A DNA stretch of 56,717 nucleotides from Paenibacillus antibioticophila (lineage in GTDB: Bacteria > Bacillota > Bacilli > Paenibacillales > Paenibacillaceae). The stretch's first letter is position 1; each line of letters opens with the position of its first letter. Where the stretch lies: positions 1,418,643-1,475,359 of the forward strand of contig NZ_HG005139.1 in NCBI RefSeq assembly GCF_000455265.1. Direction: 5' to 3'. A program made the position numbers and the translations under genes. The notes beneath the pieces were generated by a model. That model made no database searches. It was not told the DNA's origin and was given only the letters and a program-made list of their open reading frames with translations. Shown piece by piece: positions 18,074-27,576 of the stretch.

Positions 18074-19327
18074 TTGAAGAACAAGAAAACCGGGGACTTG
18101 GCGGCACTGGCCTCGATTCCATTGATCATGACCTTGGGCAATTCCATGCTCATTCCGATCTTGCCGCAGATTGCCAAGGAAATTCATATATCCTCATTAC
18201 AGGTTAGCTTTCTAATTACGGCCTATGCCGTTGTTGCGATCCTGCTTATTCCAATCGCAGGCTATTTCTCGGACAAATGGGGAAGAAAAAAAGTGATTAT
18301 CCCCAGTCTGATTGTTGCGGGTATTGGAGGCGGGGTTGCAGGGGTTGCATCCTGGATCGGCGATGGTGCGTCCGTCTACTGGATTGTGCTGGGGGGACGT
18401 GTGCTTCAAGGAATCGGAGCGGCTGGCGCTTTTCCCATCGTACTTCCTCTGGTCGGCGATATGTTCGATAATGACGATGAGGTTAGTCATAGCTTGGGAA
18501 TTATCGAGACATCCAACACCTTCGGTAAAGTCATTAGTCCGATTCTGGGGGCGTTGCTCGGGGCCTGGGCGTGGTATGTTCCCTTTTTGTCCATTCCGAT
18601 TTTGTGCGTGCTATCGCTGTTGCTTGTTTTATTTCTAGTACATGAGCCTGAACGGAAGGACTCGGGACAACCGCTGCGGGAATTTGTTAGTTCCCTTAAA
18701 AAGGTCTTTAAGGAAAAGGGCAGATGGCTGTATGCCATATTTGCCATCGGTGGAATCTGCATGTTCCTGCTGTTTGGCGTCTTGTTCTATTTATCCGACC
18801 AATTAGAGAAAAAGCATGGACTCGAAGGCATTCTCAAGGGGCTTGTTCTGGCCATCCCTTTGGCCGCCCTGTGCCTGGCTTCGTATTTAACGGGGAAAAA
18901 GATCGGCAAAAACAAGCTGTTAATGAAGTGGTGCGGGGTAGGCGGACTTGTTCTGGCCACGGGTTCTTTGTTCGGAATCAGCCTGTTCAATAATATTTAC
19001 TATGTCATTGCCTGTCTGATTCTGTGCGGCGTCGGCATCGGAATCGTATTGCCCAGCTCGGATGCCCTAATCACGGAAGGAATTGAAAAGAAGCTTCGAG
19101 GCTCCATCACTTCCATTTACAGCAGCATGCGATTTATCGGCGTGTCTCTGGGGCCCCCGGTCATCTCCTTATTGATAGGTTCCGGGCATATTGCCTTATT
19201 CACCGCCGTAGGAACAGTATCACTGATCGGTGTGATTCTTTTGTTAACCCTCGTCAAACCGGAAGCTGGCGCCGGGGAATCAGGCAGAAAACAACAGATT
19301 GTGCGGAAGTCTGCCCATCAGCCCTGA
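18074..19327 (+). CDS. MFS transporter, TetA(L)/DHA-like
   Basis: 417 residues and about 12 membrane helices or more. Motif A reads GYFSDKWGRKKVI after helix 2. ITAYAVVAILLIPIAG, GGRVLQGIGAAGAFPIVLPL and a GxxxGPxxGG-like motif C (TFGKVISPILGALLGAWAW) point to drug:H+ antiporters. The start is TTG 18074, eight bases after AAGGGTGG; an in-frame GTG at 18062 overlaps that site. Likely a multidrug or metabolite exporter; substrate unknown. No adjacent regulator. Confidence 0.88.
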   Translation: MKNKKTGDLAALASIPLIMTLGNSMLIPILPQIAKEIHISSLQVSFLITAYAVVAILLIPIAGYFSDKWGRKKVIIPSLIVAGIGGGVAGVASWIGDGASVYWIVLGGRVLQGIGAAGAFPIVLPLVGDMFDNDDEVSHSLGIIETSNTFGKVISPILGALLGAWAWYVPFLSIPILCVLSLLLVLFLVHEPERKDSGQPLREFVSSLKKVFKEKGRWLYAIFAIGGICMFLLFGVLFYLSDQLEKKHGLEGILKGLVLAIPLAALCLASYLTGKKIGKNKLLMKWCGVGGLVLATGSLFGISLFNNIYYVIACLILCGVGIGIVLPSSDALITEGIEKKLRGSITSIYSSMRFIGVSLGPPVISLLIGSGHIALFTAVGTVSLIGVILLLTLVKPEAGAGESGRKQQIVRKSAHQP

Positions 19328-19364
19328 GCTTCGAGGAATGACCGGTCTATGGTGATCTTTTTCC

Positions 19365-19394
19365 TTGACATCCTCTCCATTTATTTCCTAATAT
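19365..19394 (+). promoter_or_regulatory. Promoter of the DsbA-like lipoprotein gene
   Basis: Perfect TTGACA (19365-19370), 18-nt spacer, TAATAT (19389-19394). Confidence 0.6.
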
Positions 19395-19425
19395 TGGGCC
19401 ACTACATTACATGGAGGGAAATGAT

Positions 19426-20100
19426 GTGACCGGGATAGAATTCACTTTGAAAAGGATGGCTGTACTGCTGCTTGCAGTTGTAGTCTTAACCGCATGCACG
19501 GTAAAAAGGGAGGAGCCAAAGGCTGTGTCTCCCGACCTTGGCGCTACCGAGAAGGTGGGCAGCTCAAAGGGCTTTGATCTTGACAACCAGCCTTATCTCG
19601 GCGATCCGGATGCGCCGATTCAGATCATCGAGTTTGCGGATTATAAATGTCCTGCCTGCAAACGGTGGAAGGATGAAGTGTTGACTCCGCTGAAAGAGAA
19701 CTATATTGATGGCGGACAAGCAGTTTATTATTATATCGACCTGCCATTTTTGGCACCGGACTCCACATTGGCCGCTTTGGCGGGAGAAACCTTGTATCAA
19801 CAGGATCCCTCCTACTTTTGGACCTACTTCAACCTGATGATGGAGCATCAGGGGAAGAAGGATGAGGAATGGGCGAATCGGGAATTTATCATTGGGCTGG
19901 TGGCTGATGAGATTCCGCAGGCAGACTTGGAGCGGTTTACGCAGGAACTGGATGAAGCGAAATATCTGCCGCAGATTGAGAAGGACATACGGATTGCAGA
20001 TGCTCACGAGGTTGGCGGAACCCCGACGGTATTCGTCAATGGGCAGATGGTGGAAGATGTCTCGTACGCAGGGATCAAGGCTGCTATAGGTGGAGAGTAA
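19426..20100 (+). CDS. DsbA-family thiol oxidoreductase lipoprotein (BdbD-like)
   Basis: 224 residues from GTG 19426, seven bases after GGAGGG. A signal with lipobox (LLAVVVLTAC) anchors it outside the membrane. The thioredoxin-fold active site is CPAC in FADYKCPACKRW. A helical insertion follows, and the cis-Pro loop is VGGTPTVFVNGQ, as in Firmicute BdbD/DsbA proteins that oxidise cysteines in exported proteins. No BdbC-type quinone partner gene is adjacent. It has its own promoter and terminator. Confidence 0.9.
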   Translation: MTGIEFTLKRMAVLLLAVVVLTACTVKREEPKAVSPDLGATEKVGSSKGFDLDNQPYLGDPDAPIQIIEFADYKCPACKRWKDEVLTPLKENYIDGGQAVYYYIDLPFLAPDSTLAALAGETLYQQDPSYFWTYFNLMMEHQGKKDEEWANREFIIGLVADEIPQADLERFTQELDEAKYLPQIEKDIRIADAHEVGGTPTVFVNGQMVEDVSYAGIKAAIGGE

Positions 20101-20108
20101 ACCAGGGG

Positions 20109-20155
20109 ACAGTGCATGAATATCGCATTCGCGATGGAATGTACTGTTCTTTTTT
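20109..20155 (+). terminator. Terminator after the DsbA-like gene
   Basis: ACAGTGCAT (20109-20117) pairs with ATGTACTGT (20139-20147), with an inner ATCGC/GCGAT stem and a strong T-run (20148-20155). Confidence 0.85.
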
Positions 20156-20216
20156 AGGTTGGTTTTTGTTAAGATAGCATAAGGTGTAATAAGACTTGCA
20201 GGAGGGAACCGGGAAG

Positions 20217-20891
20217 ATGAATGCAAAGCAGGCAGCTGGATATAAAGCCGCAGAATGGGTTCAGGAAGGAATGCTTGTTGGTTTGGGGACAGGCTCTACT
20301 GCATACTATGTGATTGAACGAATTGGCCAACGGGTAGCAGAAGGGCTTAAGATCCAGGCCATTGCGACCTCGAAGGTATCGGAGGAGCTGGCGGAGAAAT
20401 ACCGGATTCCGCTCATTAAAGCAGCGGATGTGAGCAAGCTGGATCTTGCCATTGATGGTGCGGATGAGGTCGATCCTGCCCTGGCTTTGATCAAGGGCGG
20501 AGGCGGAGCATTGCTTCGGGAGAAGCTGGTCGCCATCAACAGTGACAAGTTTATTGTCATTGCCGATCCGGGCAAGCTGGTTCCGCATCTTGGCGCCTTC
20601 AAGCTGCCGATTGAGATTGTTCCATTCTGTTATGAATGGACCCTTGTCCAGCTTAAAAGCCGCTACGATATTGAGTTCCAAATGCGTACCCGTGACGGCG
20701 GGCTTTATGTGACCGATAACGGGAATTATATCGTTGATGCTTCGTTCGGGGTGATTAAGGATCCGGGAACTCTGGACGTGGAGCTTAAGCAACTGACCGG
20801 CGTAGTCGATCACGGATTATTCGTGAATATTGCGGATATTGTAGTTATTGGACATGAGGACGGTACAACCGAGATGATTGAGAAACCGTAA
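20217..20891 (+). CDS. rpiA: Ribose 5-phosphate isomerase A
   Basis: 224 residues, the usual length. It interconverts ribose 5-phosphate and ribulose 5-phosphate in the pentose phosphate pathway. Motifs: LVGLGTGSTAYYVIERIG (phosphate loop), LAIDGADEVDPALALIKGGG (catalytic Asp residues) and LLREKLVA (catalytic Glu/Lys region), then PIEIVPFCYEW. The start is ATG 20217 behind AGGAGGGA; an earlier in-frame codon at 20196 overlaps that site. The GNAT gene starts 29 bases after the stop and is probably co-transcribed. Confidence 0.96.
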   Translation: MNAKQAAGYKAAEWVQEGMLVGLGTGSTAYYVIERIGQRVAEGLKIQAIATSKVSEELAEKYRIPLIKAADVSKLDLAIDGADEVDPALALIKGGGGALLREKLVAINSDKFIVIADPGKLVPHLGAFKLPIEIVPFCYEWTLVQLKSRYDIEFQMRTRDGGLYVTDNGNYIVDASFGVIKDPGTLDVELKQLTGVVDHGLFVNIADIVVIGHEDGTTEMIEKP

Positions 20892-20919
20892 GCGGATGAA
20901 GAGAGAAGGAGGAGATCCC

Positions 20920-21342
20920 TTGCTGAACCATATTAACAGCGAGCCGGTTGATCCGGCGGTTCGGGAGTTGATGGAGATTGCAGCAGGCTTCGACCCGGAG
21001 CAGCAGGAAGAGATGTGGTCCCGTTACCGTTCTGGCAGAGAAGCGGAACTATATGCATATCAGGACAAGGAAGAATGGATCGGCTTGATCGGCATTGAGA
21101 TGCTGTCTCCGGAACGCATGGACATTATGCATCTGGCCATTCGCCCTGAGGATCGGCTGAAAGGCTATGGCAGAGGTCTTATTTTAGAAGCGATTGTCTT
21201 GAAAAAGCCTAAATTAGTCACAGCTGTAACCGATGAGGAGGGAGCCGACTTTTTCCGGAATATCGGGTTTAGTGTAACGGGCTTTTTCGCAGCACCCGGA
21301 CAGCCGGAGCTCTTCCGCTGCGTGTATGAAGCCGAAGAATAA
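20920..21342 (+). CDS. GNAT family N-acetyltransferase
   Basis: 140 residues starting at TTG 20920, seven bases after AAGGAGG, which is clearly better than upstream in-frame candidates at 20878 and 20896. GNAT motif A with the acetyl-CoA pyrophosphate loop is visible as MHLAIRPEDRLKGYGRGL, preceded by WIGLIGIEML and followed by a C-terminal FFRNIGFSVTGFF strand. Acceptor substrate is unknown. It sits directly after rpiA and before a strong terminator. Confidence 0.85.
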   Translation: MLNHINSEPVDPAVRELMEIAAGFDPEQQEEMWSRYRSGREAELYAYQDKEEWIGLIGIEMLSPERMDIMHLAIRPEDRLKGYGRGLILEAIVLKKPKLVTAVTDEEGADFFRNIGFSVTGFFAAPGQPELFRCVYEAEE

Positions 21343-21351
21343 ATATACAAG

Positions 21352-21396
21352 AATCCTCCTCAAGGTCTGAGTACGACGCTTGGGGAGGATTTTTTG
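21352..21396 (+). terminator. Terminator of the rpiA/GNAT unit
   Basis: AATCCTCC and AAG pair with CTT and GGAGGATT, followed by a T-run. Confidence 0.85.
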
Positions 21397-21404
21397 TTGG
21401 CTGT

Positions 21405-21466
21405 TTGACTTTGAGAAAAAATAGCCATATAGTTTTATTGTCGAATAGTTCTATGATCGAACTTGT
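21405..21466 (+). promoter_or_regulatory. Promoter and possible MarR operator for the MarR/MMPL pair
   Basis: TTGACT (21405-21410), 17-nt spacer, TATAGT (21428-21433). Just downstream, GTCGAATAG ... CTATGATCGAAC (about 21442-21464) forms an imperfect inverted repeat where a MarR repressor could block initiation. The promoter is well supported, the operator less so. Confidence 0.6.
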
Positions 21467-21497
21467 TGGCGCAGGAACAGACCGGGGGTGAATAGAG

Positions 21498-21947
21498 GTG
21501 AATCTGGAATCACGAATCGTATATGAGCGTTATATGGCCGCATTCTTTAAGGTCACCAAGCGGATGTACAATGAACTGAGGAACAGTCTTGAAGATGAAC
21601 TGACCTTGGAGCAGTACCAGCTTATTGATTACATCGCAACCAGAGGTGAAGTGACTTCGACGGAGTTAGCGGATGTATTCTCTGTTGGCAAAAGCTCGAT
21701 AACGGCAATTACGACGCGTTTGACAGATCGGGAAATTTTGAAGCGGAACAGGGATGAGAGCGACCGAAGGATCGTATATTTATCTTTGGCGGAGTATGGG
21801 AAGGTACTGCATTCCCGAACCCGAAAGCAAATTCTTGATGTCATTTCGGCATATATGGTTCACTACAGTAAGGACGAAATTGAAGGCTTCATCCAAACGT
21901 TTGAGAAGCTGGCGAACATGATGGAAAAAGGGAGTGGAGAATCTTGA
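21498..21947 (+). CDS. MarR-family transcriptional regulator
   Basis: 149 residues from GTG 21498. The winged helix is clear: LIDYIATRGEVTSTELADVF, SVGKSSITAITTRLTDREIL, and the wing NRDESDRRIVYLSLAE. It overlaps the following MMPL transporter by four bases, an arrangement also seen for ydgG-ydgH in B. subtilis, so it most likely represses the pump operon and itself. The ligand is unknown. Confidence 0.9.
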   Translation: MNLESRIVYERYMAAFFKVTKRMYNELRNSLEDELTLEQYQLIDYIATRGEVTSTELADVFSVGKSSITAITTRLTDREILKRNRDESDRRIVYLSLAEYGKVLHSRTRKQILDVISAYMVHYSKDEIEGFIQTFEKLANMMEKGSGES

Positions 21948-24900
21948 GATTCATTATGAAGGCTAGATGGGGAATCGTGGCACTGTGGCTGGTTATAGCT
22001 GCTGTGCTTATCTTTACTGCGCCGTCGATGGGGGAGCTGGTACGGGAAAAAGGAGATATTACTGTGCCTGAGGGTTATTCCTCCTCCACTGCGTCCTCAA
22101 TTTTGAAGGAGATCTCCGATGCAGATGGAGGCGGCAAGGAGCTGCAAATTGCGCTTGTATTCCATAAGGAACAAGGCATGAGTGACGGAGAAAGACAAGA
22201 GATCCAGCAAGCGCTGGATGAGCTCAGAACGAACATGAACGAGCTGAGCATCAGCAGCATTACGGATCCCTTCTCTACGCCGGAGGCGGCAGACAAGATG
22301 ATCTCGAAAGACGGTGCGACCCTGCTGACCTCGCTTAGTGTTCAGCCCGGTGACCGTACGATCAAGGAGCTCGAGCAAGGCATCCGAGAGGTGCTTGATC
22401 AGGTATCGGTTGAACATTACATGACGGGTGAAGAGCAGATTAATGGAGATATGATCGACAGCTCGGAGCAAGGCTTGAAGAAATCGGAATATTTCACCGT
22501 CATCTTTATCCTGCTGATTCTGGTTGTTGTATTCCGGTCGGCGATCGCTCCATTTGTTCCGCTTCTTACCGTGGGACTTAGTTATGTTGTATCCCAGTCC
22601 ATTGTGTCGTTCCTGGTGGACCGCTTTGACTTCCCAATCTCAACCTATACACAAATCTTTATGGTTGCCGTTATGTTCGGCATTGGGACGGATTATTGCA
22701 TTCTGCTGATCAGCCGGTTCAAGGAGGAGCTCCAGACAGCAGCGGATAAGTGGGAAGCAATCGTTCAGACCTACAAAAAAGCGGGTAAAACCGTATTCTT
22801 CTCTGGCTTAGCCGTACTGGTCGGCTTCTCGGCGATCGGGTTCTCCCAGTTTGTATTGTATCGTTCGGCAGTAGCGGTTGCAGTCGGAATCGCAGTCATG
22901 CTGCTGGCGCTGATTACGATTGTTCCGTTCTTTATGGCTGTGCTGGGCAGCAAGCTGTTCTGGCCGCTTAACAAATCGCTGGAGCACAAGGAGAATCGGT
23001 TCTGGGGGGCTATCGGCAGGTTCTCCCTGAAGCGTCCATGGGCAGCGCTGCTGATTGTGGCCGCTGTTACGGTACCCTTCCTCTTTACCTATTCGGGGAA
23101 TGTATCCTTCAACAGCATGGAGGAAATCGGAGAGCAATTTGAATCGGTCAAAGCCTATAATATTATTTCCGAGAGCTTCGAGCCAGGTGAGACCCTTCCG
23201 ACCAAGCTGGTTATTCGCAACGATGAAGAGATGGACTCTGCGGAATATATGACGCTTGCCGAGAAAATCTCTCGCGCTATTATGGAGGTGGACGGCGTTG
23301 CCAGCGTCAGAAGCTTGAGCCGGCCTGCGGGTGATGAGCTTACGGAGTTTACCCTGAACAGTCAGGTGAAGACGGTGGGGGATGGACTTGGTCAGGGCAG
23401 CGAAGGACTCGGCGCCATCCGGAATGGATTGGCTGAAGCAAGTGCGGCACTGAACGAAAATGAGCCTAAGCTGGCAGAGGCGGCGTCCAGCACAGGACAA
23501 CTGGTAGCGGGCACCGCTGAATTGAAATCAGGCATAAGTCAAATGCAGGATGGATTAACAGCAATTCAGCAGGGGATTCAGGATGGCTCTGCTGGAGCAG
23601 GAGAATTGAAGAAAGGCTTGCAGCAGGTGAAGAGCAGTGCACAGCAGCTTGCAGATGCCAATTCCCAGCTTCTTTCCAGTTATCAGCAAATTGGCGGGGG
23701 ACTAACTGAATTGAATAGCGGGCTCGGGCAAATGAGCCAGCAGCTTGAAGCGGCAACACAAGGCTTTTCTGCTCTCGATGCCCGGTTCATCAGCCTGGAG
23801 GGCAAATATCCTGAGCTTGCTGCGGATATGGACTACTTAACGATTCGCGGCACGATTACTGAGTTAGGCGTAGCACTTCCGCAGCTTGCGGCAGGCTTAA
23901 CCCAAGTTCATTCAGAGCTTGGAAAAGTAGTCTCGGGCATGGATCAAGCCAACCAAGGGTTTGCAACTGCCGTGGCTGGCGGTCAACAGCTTGCAGGAGG
24001 ACTGGATCAATTCATTGCGGGTCTCGATCAGCTTGAGAGCGGGTTGAACCAAGCAGCGGCCGGACAGGGCCAAGTGATTGGCAATATTCCGGATGTCGTA
24101 GCAGGGCTGTCGCAAATAGAGGATGGACAACAGCAGATACAAACCGGCTTCAGCCAGTTTGCCGGACAAATTTCGCTTCTGACAGACGGATTGGATCAAA
24201 GCGTCGATGGTCTTGCTCAGGTATCCGATGGCCTGAATACGGCGAAGGAGTACTTGAATGAGGTCGGTTCGTCCGACAGTGAGCTTGCAGGCTGGTACGT
24301 ACCGGCAGAAGCGCTTGAGAACGAGCAGATTAATCAGGTCTTCGACTTGTATCTGTCTCCTGACCGCAAGGTTATGACTATGGACGTAGTGTTCTCCAGC
24401 AATCCGTACGGTACGGCAGCCATCGATGAGATCGATGCGGTTCAGGCAGCAGTGGCCAAGGCTGTTCAAGACACCAAGCTGGAAAATGCGGAGATTGCCG
24501 TTGGCGGAGTCACAAGTACGTTTAATGATCTGAAGACCATTTCCGGAGAGGATTACACGCGTACGGTGATCCTGATGCTGGCGGGTATCTTTATTATCTT
24601 GGTCCATCCTGCTGCGGTCTTTGATTATGCCGCTCTATATCATTGCTTCACTCGTGCTAACCTTCTATGCCTCGATGGGCTTCTCGGAATGGATCTTCGC
24701 GGATGTGCTCCATTATTCAGGCATCAGTTGGGCTACGCCGTTCTTTAGCTTCGTCATTCTTGTCGCACTCGGCGTTGACTACAGCATCTTCCTGATGGAT
24801 CGCTTTAATGAGCACAAGGACTGGGGAGCAGGGCAGGCGATTCTGCATGCCATGAAAAATATGGGGACTGTTATCTTGTCAGCGGCTGTGATTCTGGCCG

Positions 24901-25118
24901 GAACGATGGCTTCCATGTACCCTTCGGGCGTGCTGTCCATGCTGCAGATCGCCACGGTCGTCATTACGGGATTGTTCTTGTACTCCGTAGTACTCCTGCC
25001 GTTCTTTATTCCGGTCATGGTCAGAATGTTCGGCAGCTGGAACTGGTGGCCGTTCAGCCGTGCTGAATCGGAAGATAACGCTGTAGGATACAATCAAGGC
25101 AACCATTATACGATGTAA
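21944..25118 (+). pseudogene. MMPL/RND-type transporter (YdgH-like) with a +1 frameshift
   Basis: The first frame (21944 to about 24604) starts at TTG, overlapping the MarR stop, with GGGAG upstream. It has an RND-type membrane half (GIGTDYCILLISRFKEEL), then a long external helical repeat region rich in 'GL..' heptads (ELKKGLQQVKSSAQQL, ELNSGLGQMSQQLEAA). At about 24602-24606 the frame changes: TTG GTC CAT reads into nonsense that ends at 24748, while ATC CTG CTG in the +1 frame continues the second membrane half (IMPLYIIASLVLTFYASMGF, LVALGVDYSIFLMDRFNEH) to 25118. One extra C explains it. The intact chain would be about 1057 residues, a lipid or drug exporter. Either a recent null mutation or an assembly error; everything else is well preserved. 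Confidence 0.85.
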
Positions 25119-25130
25119 ATTACAGCTGCA

Positions 25131-25185
25131 AAATAAAGAACGCCCCTTTAAGCCTCTGCGGCTATGGAAGGGGCGTTCTTTATTT
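25131..25185. terminator. Bidirectional terminator, 17-bp stem
   Basis: AATAAAGAACGCCCCTT (25132-25148) pairs with AAGGGGCGTTCTTTATT (25167-25183), between the MMPL gene (+) and the TPR gene (-). Confidence 0.9.
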
Positions 25186-25188
25186 TAT

Positions 25189-25863
25189 TCATAGGGTCAT
25201 CCGCTTGAAGAAACTGCGCAAAGCCCATTTCCGCTCATGTCTTTTCTTGTATTTCGGAAGTGTACGATAGATGGCAATAGACTCATCCAGGCTGGCTCTT
25301 GCTTCTTCCTTGCGCCCCAGAGCCTGATACAAGCTGCCCAGCAAATAGCATGCCTCGCTGGAGGAGGATTGGATCGTGCCGAACTGTCCGGCATAGCGGA
25401 GCGCCTTCTCCATATCCTTATCCCGGAAAGCCATTGCCAGTGTCAAATAGGGCTGTCCGTATTTAACCCGCTCGTTCAACTCAAGGGCCTTCAGGATATG
25501 GGCTTCTCCTTCTTCAATCCGTCCCAATCCGATCACAGCTGTTCCAAGATCATTCCAGAATTCCGCAGAGGCTTCCGAGTGAGCTTCAACCTCTGACAGC
25601 AGATCTGCCGCCTCACGAAAGTTTCTTTTCTCCAATAATAGACGCGCTAACTCACGCTTGGAAGAAACATCGAATTGATTCAGCGCAAGCTGTTGTCTAA
25701 GCTTGGATATCTGACGTGAGCGCTTGAAGGGCTTGGAGATACTGGGAAGCACACCGACGAATCGCCGGTCCAGAAAATAGATAATCAGAAGTAATACAAG
25801 GATTGCCAGGAGCGGATTTCCCAGCAGCCAGGATAATAGGAAGAACAACATGACCTTACTCAT
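25189..25863 (-). CDS. Membrane-anchored tetratricopeptide-repeat protein
   Basis: 224 residues from ATG 25863, with GGTGGAGG five bases upstream. One or two membrane helices at residues 3-32 (LSWLLGNPLLAILVLLLIIY) are followed by a cytoplasmic region of TPR motifs (ELARLLLEKRNFREAADLLS, EFWNDLGTAVIGLGRIEEGE, ACYLLGSLYQALGRKEEARA). Such proteins are scaffolds; no partner is indicated by the neighbours. Function unknown. Confidence 0.8.
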   Translation of the reverse strand: MSKVMLFFLLSWLLGNPLLAILVLLLIIYFLDRRFVGVLPSISKPFKRSRQISKLRQQLALNQFDVSSKRELARLLLEKRNFREAADLLSEVEAHSEASAEFWNDLGTAVIGLGRIEEGEAHILKALELNERVKYGQPYLTLAMAFRDKDMEKALRYAGQFGTIQSSSSEACYLLGSLYQALGRKEEARASLDESIAIYRTLPKYKKRHERKWALRSFFKRMTL

Positions 25864-25991
25864 AAAAACCTCCACCTGATATTGTATTTTCCAATTATAG
25901 CATAAAGGAAAAAGGCGATATACATATTTGTGAGGACGTCTAAGCGGATCGGATGAGCTGTGCATAACCTGGATACTAGGGAGGTGAGAAG

Positions 25992-26699
25992 ATGGACAGG
26001 ATGGCATTTATCGCGAGGATTGCTCCTGATGCAGTCCGCGATTGGCAGCAGAATCGGATTGCCGCATCTCTAACGATCGCCCAGGCAGCCTTGGAATCCA
26101 ATTTTGGAGCAAGCGGATTAACGGTGAAGGCTAACAATTTGTTTGGAATTAAAGGGACAGGACCGGCAGGCAGTGAGCAAATGCAGACCACAGAATACAG
26201 AGGAGGCTCTCCGGTACGGGTAACCGCATCCTTTCGCAAATACCATTCATGGGCCGAGTCCATTGCGGATCATTCCAGATTGCTGCTCACGAAGCGTTAT
26301 CAAGCTGTTCCCGGCAAGACAGGCAAGGAGGCTGCGCGGGCCGTGGCAGCGGCAGGCTACGCTACCGACCCTGGCTATGCAGCCAAACTGATTGCGATGA
26401 TGGATAAATACGAATTATATAAATATGATCTTCAAGGAGGGGATGAGCCGATGACTGCAGAGGAGAAGAAATTATTTCAAGCGCTGCAGGCTACCGTATC
26501 GAAGCAAGCGGAGCAAATTGCAGCGCTGCAGCGCTATCATGAGCTTCCAACTCCGGAGTGGGCTAAGGAGGCGATTCAGGCGGCGCTGGATTATGACCGG
26601 AAGAACCCTTTGATCCAGAACCCGGAGCAGGGCAGCCTTGATTTTTATCGGATTATTACGGTGTTGCATCGCAGGGGATTATTTAAGAAAAGTGGATAA
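25992..26699 (+). CDS. GH73-type glucosaminidase without signal peptide
   Basis: 235 residues; GGGAGGTGA lies four bases before ATG 25992. Residues 3-150 form a mannosyl-glycoprotein endo-beta-N-acetylglucosaminidase domain: LTIAQAALESNFGASGLTVK contains the catalytic Glu, followed by ANNLFGIKG and FRKYHSWAESIADHSRLLL. The C-terminal 70 residues (LFQALQATVSKQAEQIAALQ, LPTPEWAKEAIQAALDYDRK) are a short coiled coil plus a segment often seen in phage-type or spore-associated lysins. It lacks an export signal, so it needs a holin-like route, lysis, or non-classical release. No other phage gene is nearby. Confidence 0.88.
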   Translation: MDRMAFIARIAPDAVRDWQQNRIAASLTIAQAALESNFGASGLTVKANNLFGIKGTGPAGSEQMQTTEYRGGSPVRVTASFRKYHSWAESIADHSRLLLTKRYQAVPGKTGKEAARAVAAAGYATDPGYAAKLIAMMDKYELYKYDLQGGDEPMTAEEKKLFQALQATVSKQAEQIAALQRYHELPTPEWAKEAIQAALDYDRKNPLIQNPEQGSLDFYRIITVLHRRGLFKKSG

Positions 26700-26909
26700 A
26701 GTCGCAATTTTAGGGGCAAATGGTTTTCCAGATCATACCTTTGGGACCATTTGCCCTCATACAAAAGTAACATTTTTGTCATAATTATATATACTTCATG
26801 GCTGAATGGAGTTATAATGTAACCAATACATCCATAAAAGGTAACGTTTCTCTAGGTCCGTAATGATATCCTTTGTGATAAGTGCGTTGGACGGAAAGGA
26901 GTGTATCTT

Positions 26910-27314
26910 ATGGAGAATATCGAGGAGCTTAAAATTCAATATATGTTGCTGGAAGAGCGAATCCGCAGCTTCATCTTGGTTCACTCCGATCTGGAGTATG
27001 TGCAGGGCTCCAATGAAATCGTGGAAGGCGGGGCGTTCACCTGGACGGAATTATCTCCCGAGTCCAAGGCGCTGCAGTTGGAGCTATGGAGAGAATATAT
27101 TTCAATCAGCAGACAAGCCCGGAAATTTCTGACCGAGACGGACAGCCCCCATCTCGAGCTCTTTGAAGAGAGCTTTCTCGAGGTCAAGACTTGCCTGAAG
27201 CAAAACAGCATGCTCTGGGGACCGTGCCTTCAGGATATATTCCGCAATATGAAGAAGGAGCTTGACTTGCAGCGAAGTCTTGTAAGTCAGGTGAATTACT
27301 TAAGCAGACTGTAA
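26910..27314 (+). CDS. Small helical protein of unknown function
   Basis: 134 residues from ATG 26910, eight bases after AAAGGAG; an in-frame GTG at 26901 lies too close to that site. It appears soluble, acidic and mostly helical (ELKIQYMLLEERIRSFILVH, ELWREYISISRQARKFL, DIFRNMKKELDLQRSLVSQV). I recognise no family. A TATAAT at 26813-26818 may be its -10. A strong terminator follows. Confidence 0.7.
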   Translation: MENIEELKIQYMLLEERIRSFILVHSDLEYVQGSNEIVEGGAFTWTELSPESKALQLELWREYISISRQARKFLTETDSPHLELFEESFLEVKTCLKQNSMLWGPCLQDIFRNMKKELDLQRSLVSQVNYLSRL

Positions 27315-27317
27315 GTA

Positions 27318-27346
27318 GACCGCTCATGAGGATGGGCGGTTTTTTA
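27318..27346 (+). terminator. Terminator of the 26.9-kb gene
   Basis: ACCGCTCAT (27319-27327), loop, ATGGGCGGT (27332-27340), then T-run. It also separates this gene from the converging ger operon. Confidence 0.85.
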
Positions 27347-27348
27347 AT

Positions 27349-27576
27349 TCAGGAGGCTTTGAAACTCAAGCCAAGAATGTCACGGTAGATGACCTGAATC
27401 GCCTTGATAGGGCTCGGAACTTTAATATCTGAAGCAACGAGTACTCCAAATGTAAGTACCGATAAGAAGATCGCTGAATAGATGGCAAGATTTCGCCACT
27501 GTTTGTTTTTAATCATGTCAGGCAGATCCATCCAGGCGATACCGCAAAAAGCTATAATTACCAGAAGTGCCTTCAT
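27349..27576 (-). CDS. Small two-helix protein, D-subunit-like, of the germination operon
   Basis: 75 residues with two membrane helices (ALLVIIAFCGIAWMDLPDMI and NLAIYSAIFLSVLTFGVLVA). It overlaps the end of the GerB-like gene by four bases and is the last gene of the operon. Some Bacillus ger operons carry a small fourth 'D' gene coding for a two-helix protein that modulates receptor activity; length, topology and position fit that class. Assignment is by context, not by clear sequence identity. Confidence 0.7.
   Translation of the reverse strand: MKALLVIIAFCGIAWMDLPDMIKNKQWRNLAIYSAIFLSVLTFGVLVASDIKVPSPIKAIQVIYRDILGLSFKAS

Noticed and set aside
22808..24607. Minus-strand open frames of about 230 codons under the MMPL gene
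   Set aside because: Shadows of the repeat-rich pump coding sequence; no ribosome site, no family.
25992..26699. Prophage fragment around the GH73 gene
   Set aside because: No holin, tail, capsid, integrase or terminase genes nearby; neighbours are ordinary chromosomal genes.
26711..26756. Hairpin GGGCAAATGGT / ACCATTTGCCC after the GH73 gene as a terminator
   Set aside because: Good stem but no T-run on either side; recorded only as a structure of unknown use.
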